The notes under the pieces were generated by a model, which was given only the letters and a program-made list of their open reading frames with translations, searched no databases and had not been told where the DNA came from. Shown piece after piece: positions 1 to 5,919 of a stretch of DNA of 38,359 nt. Position 1 is the stretch's first letter. The number at the start of each line of letters is the position of its first letter. A program made the translations under genes and the position numbers. Source of the stretch: a virus; IMG/VR virus record IMGVR_UViG_3300022690_001761, positions 1 to 38,359 of that record; one strand, 5' to 3'.

Positions 1-1
1 A

Positions 2-124
2 GGAGAACTTAACGGAACATTACCAGCCGTTCCAGGAAATATATTTTCAATTGGAGCAACATTGCAATTTTCCACACAAATGACAATAGATTTGACTGAT
101 ATTTTTTTCGCTATAACATTATAA
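2..124 (+). CDS. Tail protein, C-terminal fragment (5' truncated)
   Basis: An open frame enters from the left edge and ends at a TAA that overlaps the next ATG (TAATG), so it is translationally coupled to the following tail gene. Only about 40 residues are visible, rich in T, I, F and L, ending DIFFAITL. No domain can be named. Its position at the head of a plus-strand tail gene run suggests a structural protein, by context only. Confidence 0.6.
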   Translation, partial: GELNGTLPAVPGNIFSIGATLQFSTQMTIDLTDIFFAITL

Positions 125-606
125 TGCCAATATTTTCACATTTCAGACCAGATATTATCCCGGCAATTAGTAATACCGAATTATGGCGAGGCCAAGATTT
201 GATAAATGTTACTGACAGGGTTTTGAATTTCGGGTTTGAGCCGGTTATAACTGGTCAAATACCACGCATCTTCAACCACTTTAGTGGAATATTTACACAA
301 AAAATAACGGGTGAAGTAAAAGTTAAAATATCTTTTATATTGAAATTTACATCGGAATCCGCAATAGGTACAGATGGACAATTAACAATACAGTTATCTA
401 ACGAATCAAATATATTTTCCACCGAATCAATCGATTTTGAAATTTCGGATAGGGCAGGAGAATACAATGAAACAAATCATTTATTCGGGAATATTCAGGC
501 AATTGTAAATAATACATTTCAGGTATCTATTGTAATTAACTTTAAATCTAATTTACTTCAAATTGGATTATCGGAAGTTAGACTATTTGCAAAGGATTTT
601 AATTAA
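124..606 (+). CDS. Putative tail/baseplate protein, 160 aa
   Basis: It starts at the ATG that overlaps the previous stop and ends at TAATG overlapping the next gene, so three genes are coupled. The sequence is beta-rich, with alternating hydrophobic residues and many N, S, T and F, and has no signal peptide or membrane segment. I do not recognise a named family. The tight coupling with the repeat-bearing tail protein downstream makes a virion structural role likely, by inference. Confidence 0.6.
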   Translation: MPIFSHFRPDIIPAISNTELWRGQDLINVTDRVLNFGFEPVITGQIPRIFNHFSGIFTQKITGEVKVKISFILKFTSESAIGTDGQLTIQLSNESNIFSTESIDFEISDRAGEYNETNHLFGNIQAIVNNTFQVSIVINFKSNLLQIGLSEVRLFAKDFN

Positions 607-1304
607 TGGCAAGTATTGTAATGGCAGCAGCACCTCCGGGATTATTGAATGTAGTTATGGATATAAAACCACTCGATTCCGGTACTGCTATTGTCACAGG
701 TTTACCGGCATCAGATACCGAAATTGCCGGAATATATGTTTCGGATTCACATATTGGAACCGAAACGGGATTGCATCGCGTCACCGTAAGGCAGGGGAGT
801 AAAATTTTAGCTGCCTGGTATGTGGATTTGACAAATACAGGAAATCGAGATATCGCTTATGATAGTGATAGGATCATAAATACTAACAACGACAAGAATG
901 GCTATAATGTTACCAGTGGCCAGGTAGACGATGTAATACAACCGGTGACTTGTGGGGGCGGAGTAGTGGGTACGGTCACGGGTAATGTTGATGGCTCAGT
1001 AGGTAGTGTCATAGGTAATGTAGGTGGCTCCGTAGGGAGCGTTGTTAATAATGTGACAGTAGGTACTATCCTTGATTCGGAATGGAAACGAGTAAATGAA
1101 CAAGTAACACTGGCAGAGGGTTATGGAGCTGTGGGAAGCATCGCCAGCGTAAGTCAAATATTGAATTTGGTTTTAGCAATCCTTCAAAACCCACAATATG
1201 TGAATTTTGAATTTAGAGCGCGAAGGTTAAATGGTACAAGCGAAGCCGCAGCGTTTCAAATGGATGACGATACTAATCCGACACAGCATAACCGCATAAG
1301 ATGA
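606..1304 (+). CDS. Tail fibre/baseplate-type protein with VGSV repeats, 232 aa
   Basis: Residues around 120-155 carry short glycine/valine repeats (GNVDGSVGSV, GNVGGSVGSV), of the kind seen in phage baseplate and tail-fibre proteins. The C-terminus (FEFRARRLNGTSEA followed by FQMDDDTNPT) resembles a module common in phage tail proteins, where a short beta segment ends with a 'LDGTxAAxxFxLDDxTxPT' pattern. There is no signal peptide. Its ATG overlaps the preceding stop, and its own stop overlaps the next small ORF (ATGA). A virion adhesion or baseplate role is likely from these repeats and the context. Confidence 0.65.
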   Translation: MASIVMAAAPPGLLNVVMDIKPLDSGTAIVTGLPASDTEIAGIYVSDSHIGTETGLHRVTVRQGSKILAAWYVDLTNTGNRDIAYDSDRIINTNNDKNGYNVTSGQVDDVIQPVTCGGGVVGTVTGNVDGSVGSVIGNVGGSVGSVVNNVTVGTILDSEWKRVNEQVTLAEGYGAVGSIASVSQILNLVLAILQNPQYVNFEFRARRLNGTSEAAAFQMDDDTNPTQHNRIR

Positions 1305-1399
1305 GATTAGAGACAAAAGATAAACCATTATTGGGGGAGGATTGCGTAGGCGAATGCTTTACGATCATCCCCTATAGGTATAGTATGATACCAATTTGA
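1301..1399 (+). CDS. Small coupled ORF, 32 aa
   Basis: It begins with ATG overlapping the stop of the tail-fibre-like gene (ATGA) and encodes a 32-residue peptide with two cysteines (DCVGECF) near the middle. Translational coupling is the only support. It could be a real small protein or the remnant of a longer gene. No function can be assigned. Confidence 0.3.
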   Translation: MRLETKDKPLLGEDCVGECFTIIPYRYSMIPI

Positions 1400-1445
1400 G
1401 ATTTTTGGGGTTTTTAACGTCTTACAATTGATTTCTTGAGAAAAA

Positions 1446-1934
1446 ATGCCTGTAAACTTACTAACATCAAAGGGATTTGGAAATACCGTATTTAGTGGCG
1501 ACATTGCTCATACGTCGACTCGTGGATTCAATATATCTCTAATCGTGGTAACCGATAGAATGTCTTTTCAGTTTCCAGGATTACCGGTTGTATTTTTTGA
1601 TAGAGGTCGAACTTTTGTAATCACGGAACCTATTTCACCCTATCAACGAAGATTTGAGGATGAATCCCTCCAATCGAAAGTTATTTCGTATGGCGCTCAA
1701 TCCGGTATGATTCAATTTGATTTGGAAGGAATCAGTAAAAAGAACAATGATGAAATAAGAGCATTTTTTGATAATGCATTAATGATGTTCAGCCGGCAAT
1801 TGTTTTTCTTTACGAATGAGGATTTACAAATCTTTGAGGTTTACCTATGGCAGGATTCTTTTGTTTCACGTGAAACATCGCCGAATAGATTTAATATTTC
1901 AATGGCTCTAAAAAATATGGGGGAATTAAATTAA
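1446..1934 (+). CDS. Tail protein, paralogue A, 162 aa
   Basis: From residue 50 onward this aligns with the next plus-strand gene. Shared blocks include FDRGR, a TEP/SEP followed by YQ-R/H-R, KVISY, an FF helix before the middle, LWQD and SPNRFN near the C-terminus. It also has an extra N-terminal 40-50 residues. This is an old tandem duplication of a minor tail component. A perfect 16-bp parS sequence lies inside its coding region and encodes VSRET; the paralogue has unrelated codons at that point. No enzymatic motif is seen. Confidence 0.7.
   Translation: MPVNLLTSKGFGNTVFSGDIAHTSTRGFNISLIVVTDRMSFQFPGLPVVFFDRGRTFVITEPISPYQRRFEDESLQSKVISYGAQSGMIQFDLEGISKKNNDEIRAFFDNALMMFSRQLFFFTNEDLQIFEVYLWQDSFVSRETSPNRFNISMALKNMGELN
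1862..1877. promoter_or_regulatory. parS: parS site 1 (perfect 16-bp match)
   Basis: The palindrome TGTTTCACGTGAAACA is identical to the bacterial chromosomal parS site bound by ParB (consensus TGTTNCACGTGAAACA). It lies inside the coding sequence of tail paralogue A. An exact 16-bp match is not expected by chance in 38 kb. The virus has no recognisable HTH-bearing ParB in this window, so host ParB is the obvious candidate ligand. Confidence 0.8.
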
Positions 1935-2114
1935 TCTCCACCAGGAAACCAAACAAAACAGATACAAAGTCATTGCAAATTCCTGATGTTCTGTGGATGA
2001 TTTTTGTATATTTTTTATATTGTGTTTTTTCATATAATTTTTTATTCCTATTATGTAATATATTTGGGATATAAAAAACCAGATGGCAATAAATAAAGCG
2101 ACAAAATGACTCAT
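1926..2114 (-). CDS. Small membrane protein, 62 aa (inserted cassette)
   Basis: It reads against the flanking tail genes and has a strong Shine-Dalgarno (AAGGAGTTTAAAATG), so it is likely real. Residues 4-24 form one clear membrane segment. A charged middle (KNYMKKHNIKNIQK) and a second hydrophobic stretch (residues 47-60) follow. Its 3' end overlaps the stop of tail paralogue A. It is one of several small membrane proteins inserted antisense among the tail genes. Function unknown. Confidence 0.55.
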   Translation of the reverse strand: MSHFVALFIAIWFFISQIYYIIGIKNYMKKHNIKNIQKSSTEHQEFAMTLYLFCLVSWWRLI

Positions 2115-2139
2115 TTTAAACTCCTTATAGGTTAGATTA

Positions 2140-2514
2140 ATGGCCTTACCTCAATTTCAAAAAACCGGAGTAACAACTGTTACCTTTGATCGGGGTCGTG
2201 TGTTCCCGGTATCGGAACCGGTTGAGGTATATCAACATAGATATAATACAGAGGGATTGAATACAAAAGTAATTTCTTACGATGTTCAGATTAATTTCAT
2301 CAATGCATCCTTTACGGGATTGACATCTGCAAATAAGACAGCTTTGGAGACATTTTTTCAACATGCGAATGTAAATTGGAGTGAAAGTAATTTTACTTTT
2401 GTGGATGAAAACAGCGTTAGCCGCACGGTCAGGTTGTGGCAGGATCGTTTTAATATGGTTGAGATTTCGCCGAATCGTTTCAACGTTACGTTTCTTTTGA
2501 AGGATGAGAGTTGA
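2140..2514 (+). CDS. Tail protein, paralogue B, 124 aa
   Basis: A shorter paralogue of the gene at 1446-1934. FDRGRVF, SEPVEVYQHR, KVISY, ETFF, LWQDRF and SPNRFN align with the matching blocks there, in the same order. It ends FLLKDES, and the last 22 bases of the gene are repeated downstream at the edges of antisense cassettes. It lacks the N-terminal extension and the parS sequence of its sister. A minor tail or tail-tip protein is the likely role by context. Confidence 0.7.
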   Translation: MALPQFQKTGVTTVTFDRGRVFPVSEPVEVYQHRYNTEGLNTKVISYDVQINFINASFTGLTSANKTALETFFQHANVNWSESNFTFVDENSVSRTVRLWQDRFNMVEISPNRFNVTFLLKDES

Positions 2515-2707
2515 CTATTATAAGACGTTTTGATCTCTCGAATAATTTCATTTCATCTTCGTTAATAAAAATCCACCATTGAAACTTTTCATTTGTTAAT
2601 TTAATTTCGTATTTTTTAGTCTCTTCATTGAAATCATCAACGGTAAAGTATAGTTTTTCAATAGTTTCGTATTCTTCGATCTTCGATTTTGCTATTAATG
2701 TAGCCAT
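2486..2707 (-). CDS. Cassette protein, 73 aa
   Basis: A charged soluble protein (start MATLIAKSKIEEYET) with the beta-like stretch KLYFTVDDFNEETKKYEIKL and a tryptophan pair (QWWIF). Its last codons (NSHPSKET) are read antisense through the 3' end of the tail gene, so the two genes overlap tail to tail. It sits between two identical 22-bp direct repeats. Its RBS GTGAAAAAATG is weak. No family is recognised. Confidence 0.5.
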   Translation of the reverse strand: MATLIAKSKIEEYETIEKLYFTVDDFNEETKKYEIKLTNEKFQWWIFINEDEMKLFERSKRLIIVNSHPSKET

Positions 2708-2747
2708 TTTTTCACCTGACTTTCTTTTGAAGGATGAGAGTTAATTT

Positions 2748-2831
2748 TTACAAACCACCAGAAAATAATATAATTCCCACTATCAATAGAAATACAATCA
2801 ACAAAAGTATTATTTTGATTATTGTTTTCAT
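2748..2831 (-). CDS. Single-span membrane peptide, 27 aa
   Basis: A very short frame (start MKTIIKIILLLIVF) forms one hydrophobic helix ending FSGGL, preceded by GAGGTGATGAAATG, which contains a good Shine-Dalgarno. It lies just downstream of the 131-aa cassette gene in the same direction. Such peptides may act as holin-like or membrane-modulating factors, but nothing here shows a function. Confidence 0.4.
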   Translation of the reverse strand: MKTIIKIILLLIVFLLIVGIILFSGGL

Positions 2832-2861
2832 TTCATCACCTCACAATTTTTTAGTTAAAGT

Positions 2862-3257
2862 TTAGCTCCAAGTTCTATGATCTTCACAAATAAACTCTTG
2901 ACCGTATTCGTCATCTACAATATACCATTTCACGTCATTGGGAATTTCGACAATCTTCAACGTTTCCGGTTTATACTTTTTAATTATATTAATAAGTACC
3001 GGGTCATCCCTGCGAACTTCTTCATGCTCGCTAATATCAAACCAATCAAAGTCTTTTCGTTGTTTGGGTTCTAATTTCTTTCTCGAAAAACGATAATGAG
3101 GATATTGTTTATAGTTATGTGAAAAAACTTCTATAAATATCAAATTAGGTTTATAATAACAATATAAATCAAATCCCTTTAATTTACCAAATTCGATTTC
3201 GGCTTCAAATGGTAAATTCCAATATGAGTTTTGTTTTATTATAACTATTTTCTGCAT
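2862..3257 (-). CDS. Cassette protein, 131 aa
   Basis: A soluble protein with regular beta-like segments (FEAEIEFGKL, FDLYCYYKPNLIFIEVFSH) and a basic centre (RFSRKKLEPKQRKDF), ending near HRTWS. The N-terminus MQKIVIIKQN is strand-like rather than a signal peptide. It is flanked by copies 2 and 3 of the cassette-edge repeat together with the 27-aa membrane peptide. No family is recognised. An antisense ORF within it is a shadow. Confidence 0.5.
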   Translation of the reverse strand: MQKIVIIKQNSYWNLPFEAEIEFGKLKGFDLYCYYKPNLIFIEVFSHNYKQYPHYRFSRKKLEPKQRKDFDWFDISEHEEVRRDDPVLINIIKKYKPETLKIVEIPNDVKWYIVDDEYGQEFICEDHRTWS

Positions 3258-3270
3258 TATTTATTCTCGG

Positions 3271-3585
3271 TTACTTTACTTCTGAAGGATGAGAGTTGAT
3301 TTCTTTTTCTACATTTTGATTTATCATAAAAAACTCATCTGACAATATGTATCTCATTCCACCGAATTTAAGATTAGTATAATATTTTGCAAATTTTTCC
3401 GTATCGATAATTAAATCGTTATCATTGTTAAATATTCCACCGAATTTAAATTGCATAGATTCATTTAATGAGTCCATAAATAAGTGCTGATAACAAATAT
3501 AAATTAGTATTCTCAAATCATCACTTATACAAATTTGTTCGTTTTCTCCAAAATAAAACTTACAGATATATTTTTCCATTATCAT
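3271..3585 (-). CDS. Cassette protein, 104 aa
   Basis: A soluble acidic protein with the start MIMEKYICKF, preceded by AAAGGAATGAT. Two FKFGG/LKFGG segments suggest an internal beta repeat. Its C-terminus EINSHPSEVK is encoded by the antisense of the cassette-edge repeat, so this gene occupies the interval between repeat copies 3 and 4. No family is recognised. Confidence 0.5.
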   Translation of the reverse strand: MIMEKYICKFYFGENEQICISDDLRILIYICYQHLFMDSLNESMQFKFGGIFNNDNDLIIDTEKFAKYYTNLKFGGMRYILSDEFFMINQNVEKEINSHPSEVK

Positions 3586-3595
3586 TCCTTTACTT

Positions 3596-3877
3596 TTAAG
3601 GCTGAGAGTTGATTTTTTTAGTTCTGAAAATTTTCAATGCAACTTCAAAAACAAAATATCCTGTTAATATTGCCAATATTATTCCTATAGTACCTATTTT
3701 TGTCAGCGGAAAAGAAATATAACCTAACACAAATAATAAACTAAATTGTGGGAATTTTAAAAGATGCCAGATAAGTGATCTGTCTTTCACTGGTTCTCTA
3801 AATGCCTCAGCATCCCTAAATGCTTCAATCAGGCGGGCAGCACTAAATATAATTATCTGTAAAATAATTATCAACAT
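3596..3877 (-). CDS. Small membrane protein, 93 aa
   Basis: An N-terminal hydrophobic stretch (residues 1-15), an arginine/glutamate-rich segment with a repeated A-FR (DAEAFREPVKDR), and then a hydrophobic region at about 40-83 able to form two membrane helices. The C-terminus KKINSQP reads through the most diverged copy of the cassette-edge repeat. A membrane topology of two or three spans is likely. Function unknown. Confidence 0.5.
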   Translation of the reverse strand: MLIIILQIIIFSAARLIEAFRDAEAFREPVKDRSLIWHLLKFPQFSLLFVLGYISFPLTKIGTIGIILAILTGYFVFEVALKIFRTKKINSQP

Positions 3878-3889
3878 TGTTTTTCCTTT

Positions 3890-4156
3890 TTATCCCTGGT
3901 TCAATTGTTCTTGAATATTATCTAAAAAAGTTTTGACTAATTGTATGGATTCTTTTTTGGCATCTTCCAGATTTTTTGCTTTTAAAATATGGGTGTCAAA
4001 CCAGGGTTTGCAGTGCATTATCCATGTTTTTCCATCACGATAATCAATATGATAGTGGCCAACCTTTAATCCCAAAGGTTTGATTTTGGCTTTCCACCAT
4101 CGAGGAATATTTTCGGTGTCTCCCTGTGAATAAGTTGTTATATCTTTCCATTCCAT
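3890..4156 (-). CDS. Small soluble protein, 88 aa
   Basis: I place the start at the ATG giving MEWKDITTY because GAGGAG sits seven bases upstream; the longer frame has no RBS. The middle (KVGHYHIDYRDGKTWIMHC) looks like a compact beta fold and the C-terminal 35 residues a helix (AKNLEDAKKESIQLVKTFL). This resembles many small phage early proteins of unknown role. Confidence 0.5.
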   Translation of the reverse strand: MEWKDITTYSQGDTENIPRWWKAKIKPLGLKVGHYHIDYRDGKTWIMHCKPWFDTHILKAKNLEDAKKESIQLVKTFLDNIQEQLNQG

Positions 4157-4167
4157 CTTATTTCTCC

Positions 4168-4287
4168 TCAAATTAAAATTAAAATTAAAATAATTAATCC
4201 GATTATTATAATATCAAAAAGTATAGCTGCCAGGATATAGATTTTAAGCGGTGAAACTATTTTAAATATCGTATCGACAAAAAACAT
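4168..4287 (-). CDS. Membrane peptide, 39 aa
   Basis: A short frame (start MFFVDTIFKIV) almost entirely hydrophobic, with one or two membrane segments and no charged tail. Its stop lies just upstream of the start of the 88-aa gene, in the same direction. No clear Shine-Dalgarno is visible. Composition and location in a run of small minus-strand genes are the only support. Confidence 0.35.
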   Translation of the reverse strand: MFFVDTIFKIVSPLKIYILAAILFDIIIIGLIILILILI

Positions 4288-4321
4288 TAATGATAGTTAA
4301 TAAACAAAAGTATTGAAATGA

Positions 4322-4534
4322 TCATTTTTTAAATTCCTTTATTTCAACAATTACTTTATCATAATCACTCAAAAATTCTGCCATTGAATAAGGAGCACTA
4401 GACTGACTTATTCCTTTTTTATTCCAATAAGCCATAAGGATTTTTTCATGAAATCGTGTTTGATCTTTTGATATACATATAAATTCAAATAATTTTCTTT
4501 TATCTTTAAGGGCAAAATATTTCATTGTTGTCAT
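4322..4534 (-). CDS. Small soluble protein, 70 aa
   Basis: Its ATG overlaps the end of the ribbon-helix-helix-like gene upstream, which suggests coupling. The protein is basic and aromatic (MKYFALKDKRKLFEF, then AYWNKKG), with a helical C-terminus (AEFLSDYDKVIVEIKEFKK). No family is recognised. Confidence 0.5.
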   Translation of the reverse strand: MTTMKYFALKDKRKLFEFICISKDQTRFHEKILMAYWNKKGISQSSAPYSMAEFLSDYDKVIVEIKEFKK

Positions 4535-4764
4535 TTCTTCAATTCTTCCAATTCCTTATCGAAATCCGAATCCGAATATTTTTCACCGGCTTTTAGTGCA
4601 GCAATCTTCAATCCGGGATCACTGTTTATGATAGCCATTTTGATATATTTGTTTTTATTTTTAGTAGTCTTATTCAACAAATTATTTAACCAGTTTGGCA
4701 ATCTTATTGTTACCGGGGTTGTTTTCAGTTCTTTATTTTTGCGTGGTGCGCCTCGTTTTGGCAT
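4531..4764 (-). CDS. Ribbon-helix-helix-like DNA-binding protein, 77 aa
   Basis: After a basic N-terminus (PKRGAPRKNKEL), residues 16-30 have the strand-helix pattern of CopG/Arc-type regulators: TTPVTIRLPNWLNNLLNK, then a second helix with KNKYIKMAI. The C-terminus is acidic. These proteins bind DNA as dimers and often repress early operons or their own promoter. A possible target is the palindromic promoter region in this genome, but nothing shows that directly. Confidence 0.5.
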   Translation of the reverse strand: MPKRGAPRKNKELKTTPVTIRLPNWLNNLLNKTTKNKNKYIKMAIINSDPGLKIAALKAGEKYSDSDFDKELEELKK

Positions 4765-4780
4765 TTCGTTCTCCTGTTAT

Positions 4781-4969
4781 TTAGGTAATTAATCCCGCCA
4801 ATTGTTCAGCGTAATGTTTTGCGCGTTCCTCGGTTCTTCTAAATCCGAAATCGATCATTCTATCGATTTCTAAATCATGCAATGTCACATAAAATACATC
4901 GTAACCAAGAGTTTCTATTGTGACTTCCAAATCTTCTTCGGTTGCGTGTTCAATTCGTTCTATGATCAT
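4781..4969 (-). CDS. Small soluble protein, 62 aa
   Basis: An acidic start (MIIERIEHATEEDLEV), a central FYVTLHDLE strand and a helical C-terminus (RTEERAKHYAEQLAGL). It has the strong RBS GGAGAAAGAAATG shared by the neighbouring minus-strand genes, so it belongs to one operon with them. No family is recognised. Confidence 0.5.
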   Translation of the reverse strand: MIIERIEHATEEDLEVTIETLGYDVFYVTLHDLEIDRMIDFGFRRTEERAKHYAEQLAGLIT

Positions 4970-4989
4970 TTCTTTCTCCTGTTTGGTTG

Positions 4990-5157
4990 TTAATTATCTG
5001 CAAAATCTTGTGCTATCACATTACAAAGTTCTATCAACTCTTCTAAAGCAACTTTTTCCTTTTCGCTTAAATCATCCTTTTCGGTTTCCATGTTCTCATA
5101 ACAATCTTGTAAATCACTTAATGTGTTTTCAAACCTACAATAACTCATATTAGACAT
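4990..5157 (-). CDS. Small acidic helical protein, 55 aa
   Basis: It starts MSNMSYCRFE after AAAGGAGAAAGAA. Residues 10-50 are strongly helical and acidic (ETEKDDLSEKEKVALEEL). It sits in the same run of RBS-sharing genes. No function can be inferred beyond a small early-type phage protein. Confidence 0.5.
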   Translation of the reverse strand: MSNMSYCRFENTLSDLQDCYENMETEKDDLSEKEKVALEELIELCNVIAQDFADN

Positions 5158-5181
5158 TTCTTTCTCCTTTTAGTTGAATCC

Positions 5182-5364
5182 TTATTTGTTTGTTTGGCGT
5201 AGCTTTCCGTTTGTTTTAGCGTATTGAATAGCCCCTTCTTCTGTTTTGGTTTCGTGGTGAAGTCTTCCAGGAAATAGGCCATCAATTCTAATAACTTGAT
5301 AAGTGTCACCTACTTTAACAATCATAAATTCATGCTCCGCAATGTTTTTCATATTCTTTTCCAT
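5182..5364 (-). CDS. Small soluble protein, 60 aa
   Basis: The first ATG is used because GGAGAAAGAAAG precedes it directly. The sequence has a beta-hairpin-like section (FMIVKVGDTYQVIRID) followed by a helix (TEEGAIQYAKTNG). This layout, a strand pair then a short helix, is also seen in the 48-aa first gene of the operon at 24121, but sequence identity is low. Function unknown. Confidence 0.5.
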   Translation of the reverse strand: MEKNMKNIAEHEFMIVKVGDTYQVIRIDGLFPGRLHHETKTEEGAIQYAKTNGKLRQTNK

Positions 5365-5379
5365 CTTTCTTTCTCCTGT

Positions 5380-5568
5380 TTATAATGTTTCCAATAATTG
5401 TTGTGCATCTTCGAGAGCATCTTCTTTCGATATACGATGTATACCTGTTGAGAATGAAAAACGATATCGACCATTTTCATAATTTTTAATTCTGCCAACA
5501 TAAGTAACTTTATTAAACATATTTGTTTTGCGAGCTTCAATTTTCATGTTGAGTGTTAATGTTTTCAT
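5380..5568 (-). CDS. Small soluble protein, 62 aa
   Basis: Second gene of the minus-strand early operon, with the leader TTTAAAAACAAATAAAAGG and an RBS like the first gene. Strand-rich (NKVTYVGRIKNYENGRYRF), with an acidic helix at the end (KEDALEDAQQLLETL). A longer competing frame on the same strand (5349-5540) is a shadow. Unknown function. Confidence 0.5.
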   Translation of the reverse strand: MKTLTLNMKIEARKTNMFNKVTYVGRIKNYENGRYRFSFSTGIHRISKEDALEDAQQLLETL

Positions 5569-5602
5569 TTTTCTTTCTCCTTTTATTTGTTTTTAAACTC
5601 AA

Positions 5603-5773
5603 TTAAAATCCGAAATGCTTTGACGCGCTTACAATATTAACAGAATAATTTATCCTATCATTAAGCGTTTCTTTACCGTTAAAATATTCGTATGCTTCAT
5701 CATAAGTGCCATAATATTTATCTATTACAGCATTATTGAAAAGTGAAATTAATAACCACGTTAATGTTTTCAT
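5603..5773 (-). CDS. Early-leader protein B, 56 aa (paralogue of 18017-18187)
   Basis: First gene behind the minus-strand early promoter. It is identical to the 56-aa plus-strand protein at 18017-18187 at about 40 positions, including DKY-GTY-EAYEYF, DRINYSV and a C-terminal KHFGF. Both are first genes, have the same length and share the untranslated leader GTTTAAAAACAAA. This paralogy of promoter, leader and protein marks a duplicated early module now facing in opposite directions. No known family is recognised. Confidence 0.75.
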   Translation of the reverse strand: MKTLTWLLISLFNNAVIDKYYGTYDEAYEYFNGKETLNDRINYSVNIVSASKHFGF

Positions 5774-5811
5774 CTTTCTTTCTCCATTTTATTTGTTTTT
5801 AAACGCACTAT

Positions 5812-5840
5812 ATAATAAACAATCAAACCATTAATGTCAA
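5812..5840 (-). promoter_or_regulatory. Early promoter, minus strand
   Basis: TTGACA (5840-5835), a 17-base spacer and TATTAT (5817-5812) match the sigma-70 consensus. The upstream context TGTATTGACATTAATG is shared with the plus-strand promoter at 24054. The transcript leader contains GTTTAAAAACAAATAAAA, the same block as at two other promoters in the window. It would drive the minus-strand small-gene operon running toward 2486. Confidence 0.75.
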
Positions 5841-5894
5841 TACATTTAATAAATAAATAAAGAATATTTTAAAACTTCTTTTATACTTAAATTA

Positions 5895-5910
5895 TGTTTC
5901 ACGTGAAACA
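5895..5910. promoter_or_regulatory. parS: parS site 2 (perfect 16-bp match)
   Basis: A second exact TGTTTCACGTGAAACA palindrome, ending nine bases before the ATG of the large tail gene and directly upstream of its GGGG Shine-Dalgarno. ParB bound here could also affect translation or transcription of that gene. Together with the site at 1862 it cannot plausibly be a chance match. Confidence 0.8.
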
Positions 5911-5919
5911 GGGGTAAAA

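Larger units (their letters stand above)
2491..3615 (+). repeat. Four copies of the tail gene 3' end bounding antisense cassettes
   Basis: The 3' end of tail paralogue B, TTCTTTTGAAGGATGAGAG plus TT (2491-2512), recurs exactly at 2721-2742. Diverged copies lie at 3279-3300 (CTTCTGAAGGATGAGAGTTG) and 3592-3615 (CTTTTAAGGCTGAGAGTTG). Between consecutive copies sit one or two minus-strand genes. On the minus strand the copies encode the C-termini of three cassette genes (NSHPSK, NSHPSE, NSQP). The pattern fits serial insertion of cassettes, each adding one copy of the edge. Confidence 0.8.

Noticed and set aside
2491-3615. Insertion-sequence target duplications
   Set aside because: No transposase or terminal inverted repeats are present and the repeats are diverged and tied to one gene's 3' end; an edge-duplicating recombination is a better fit.
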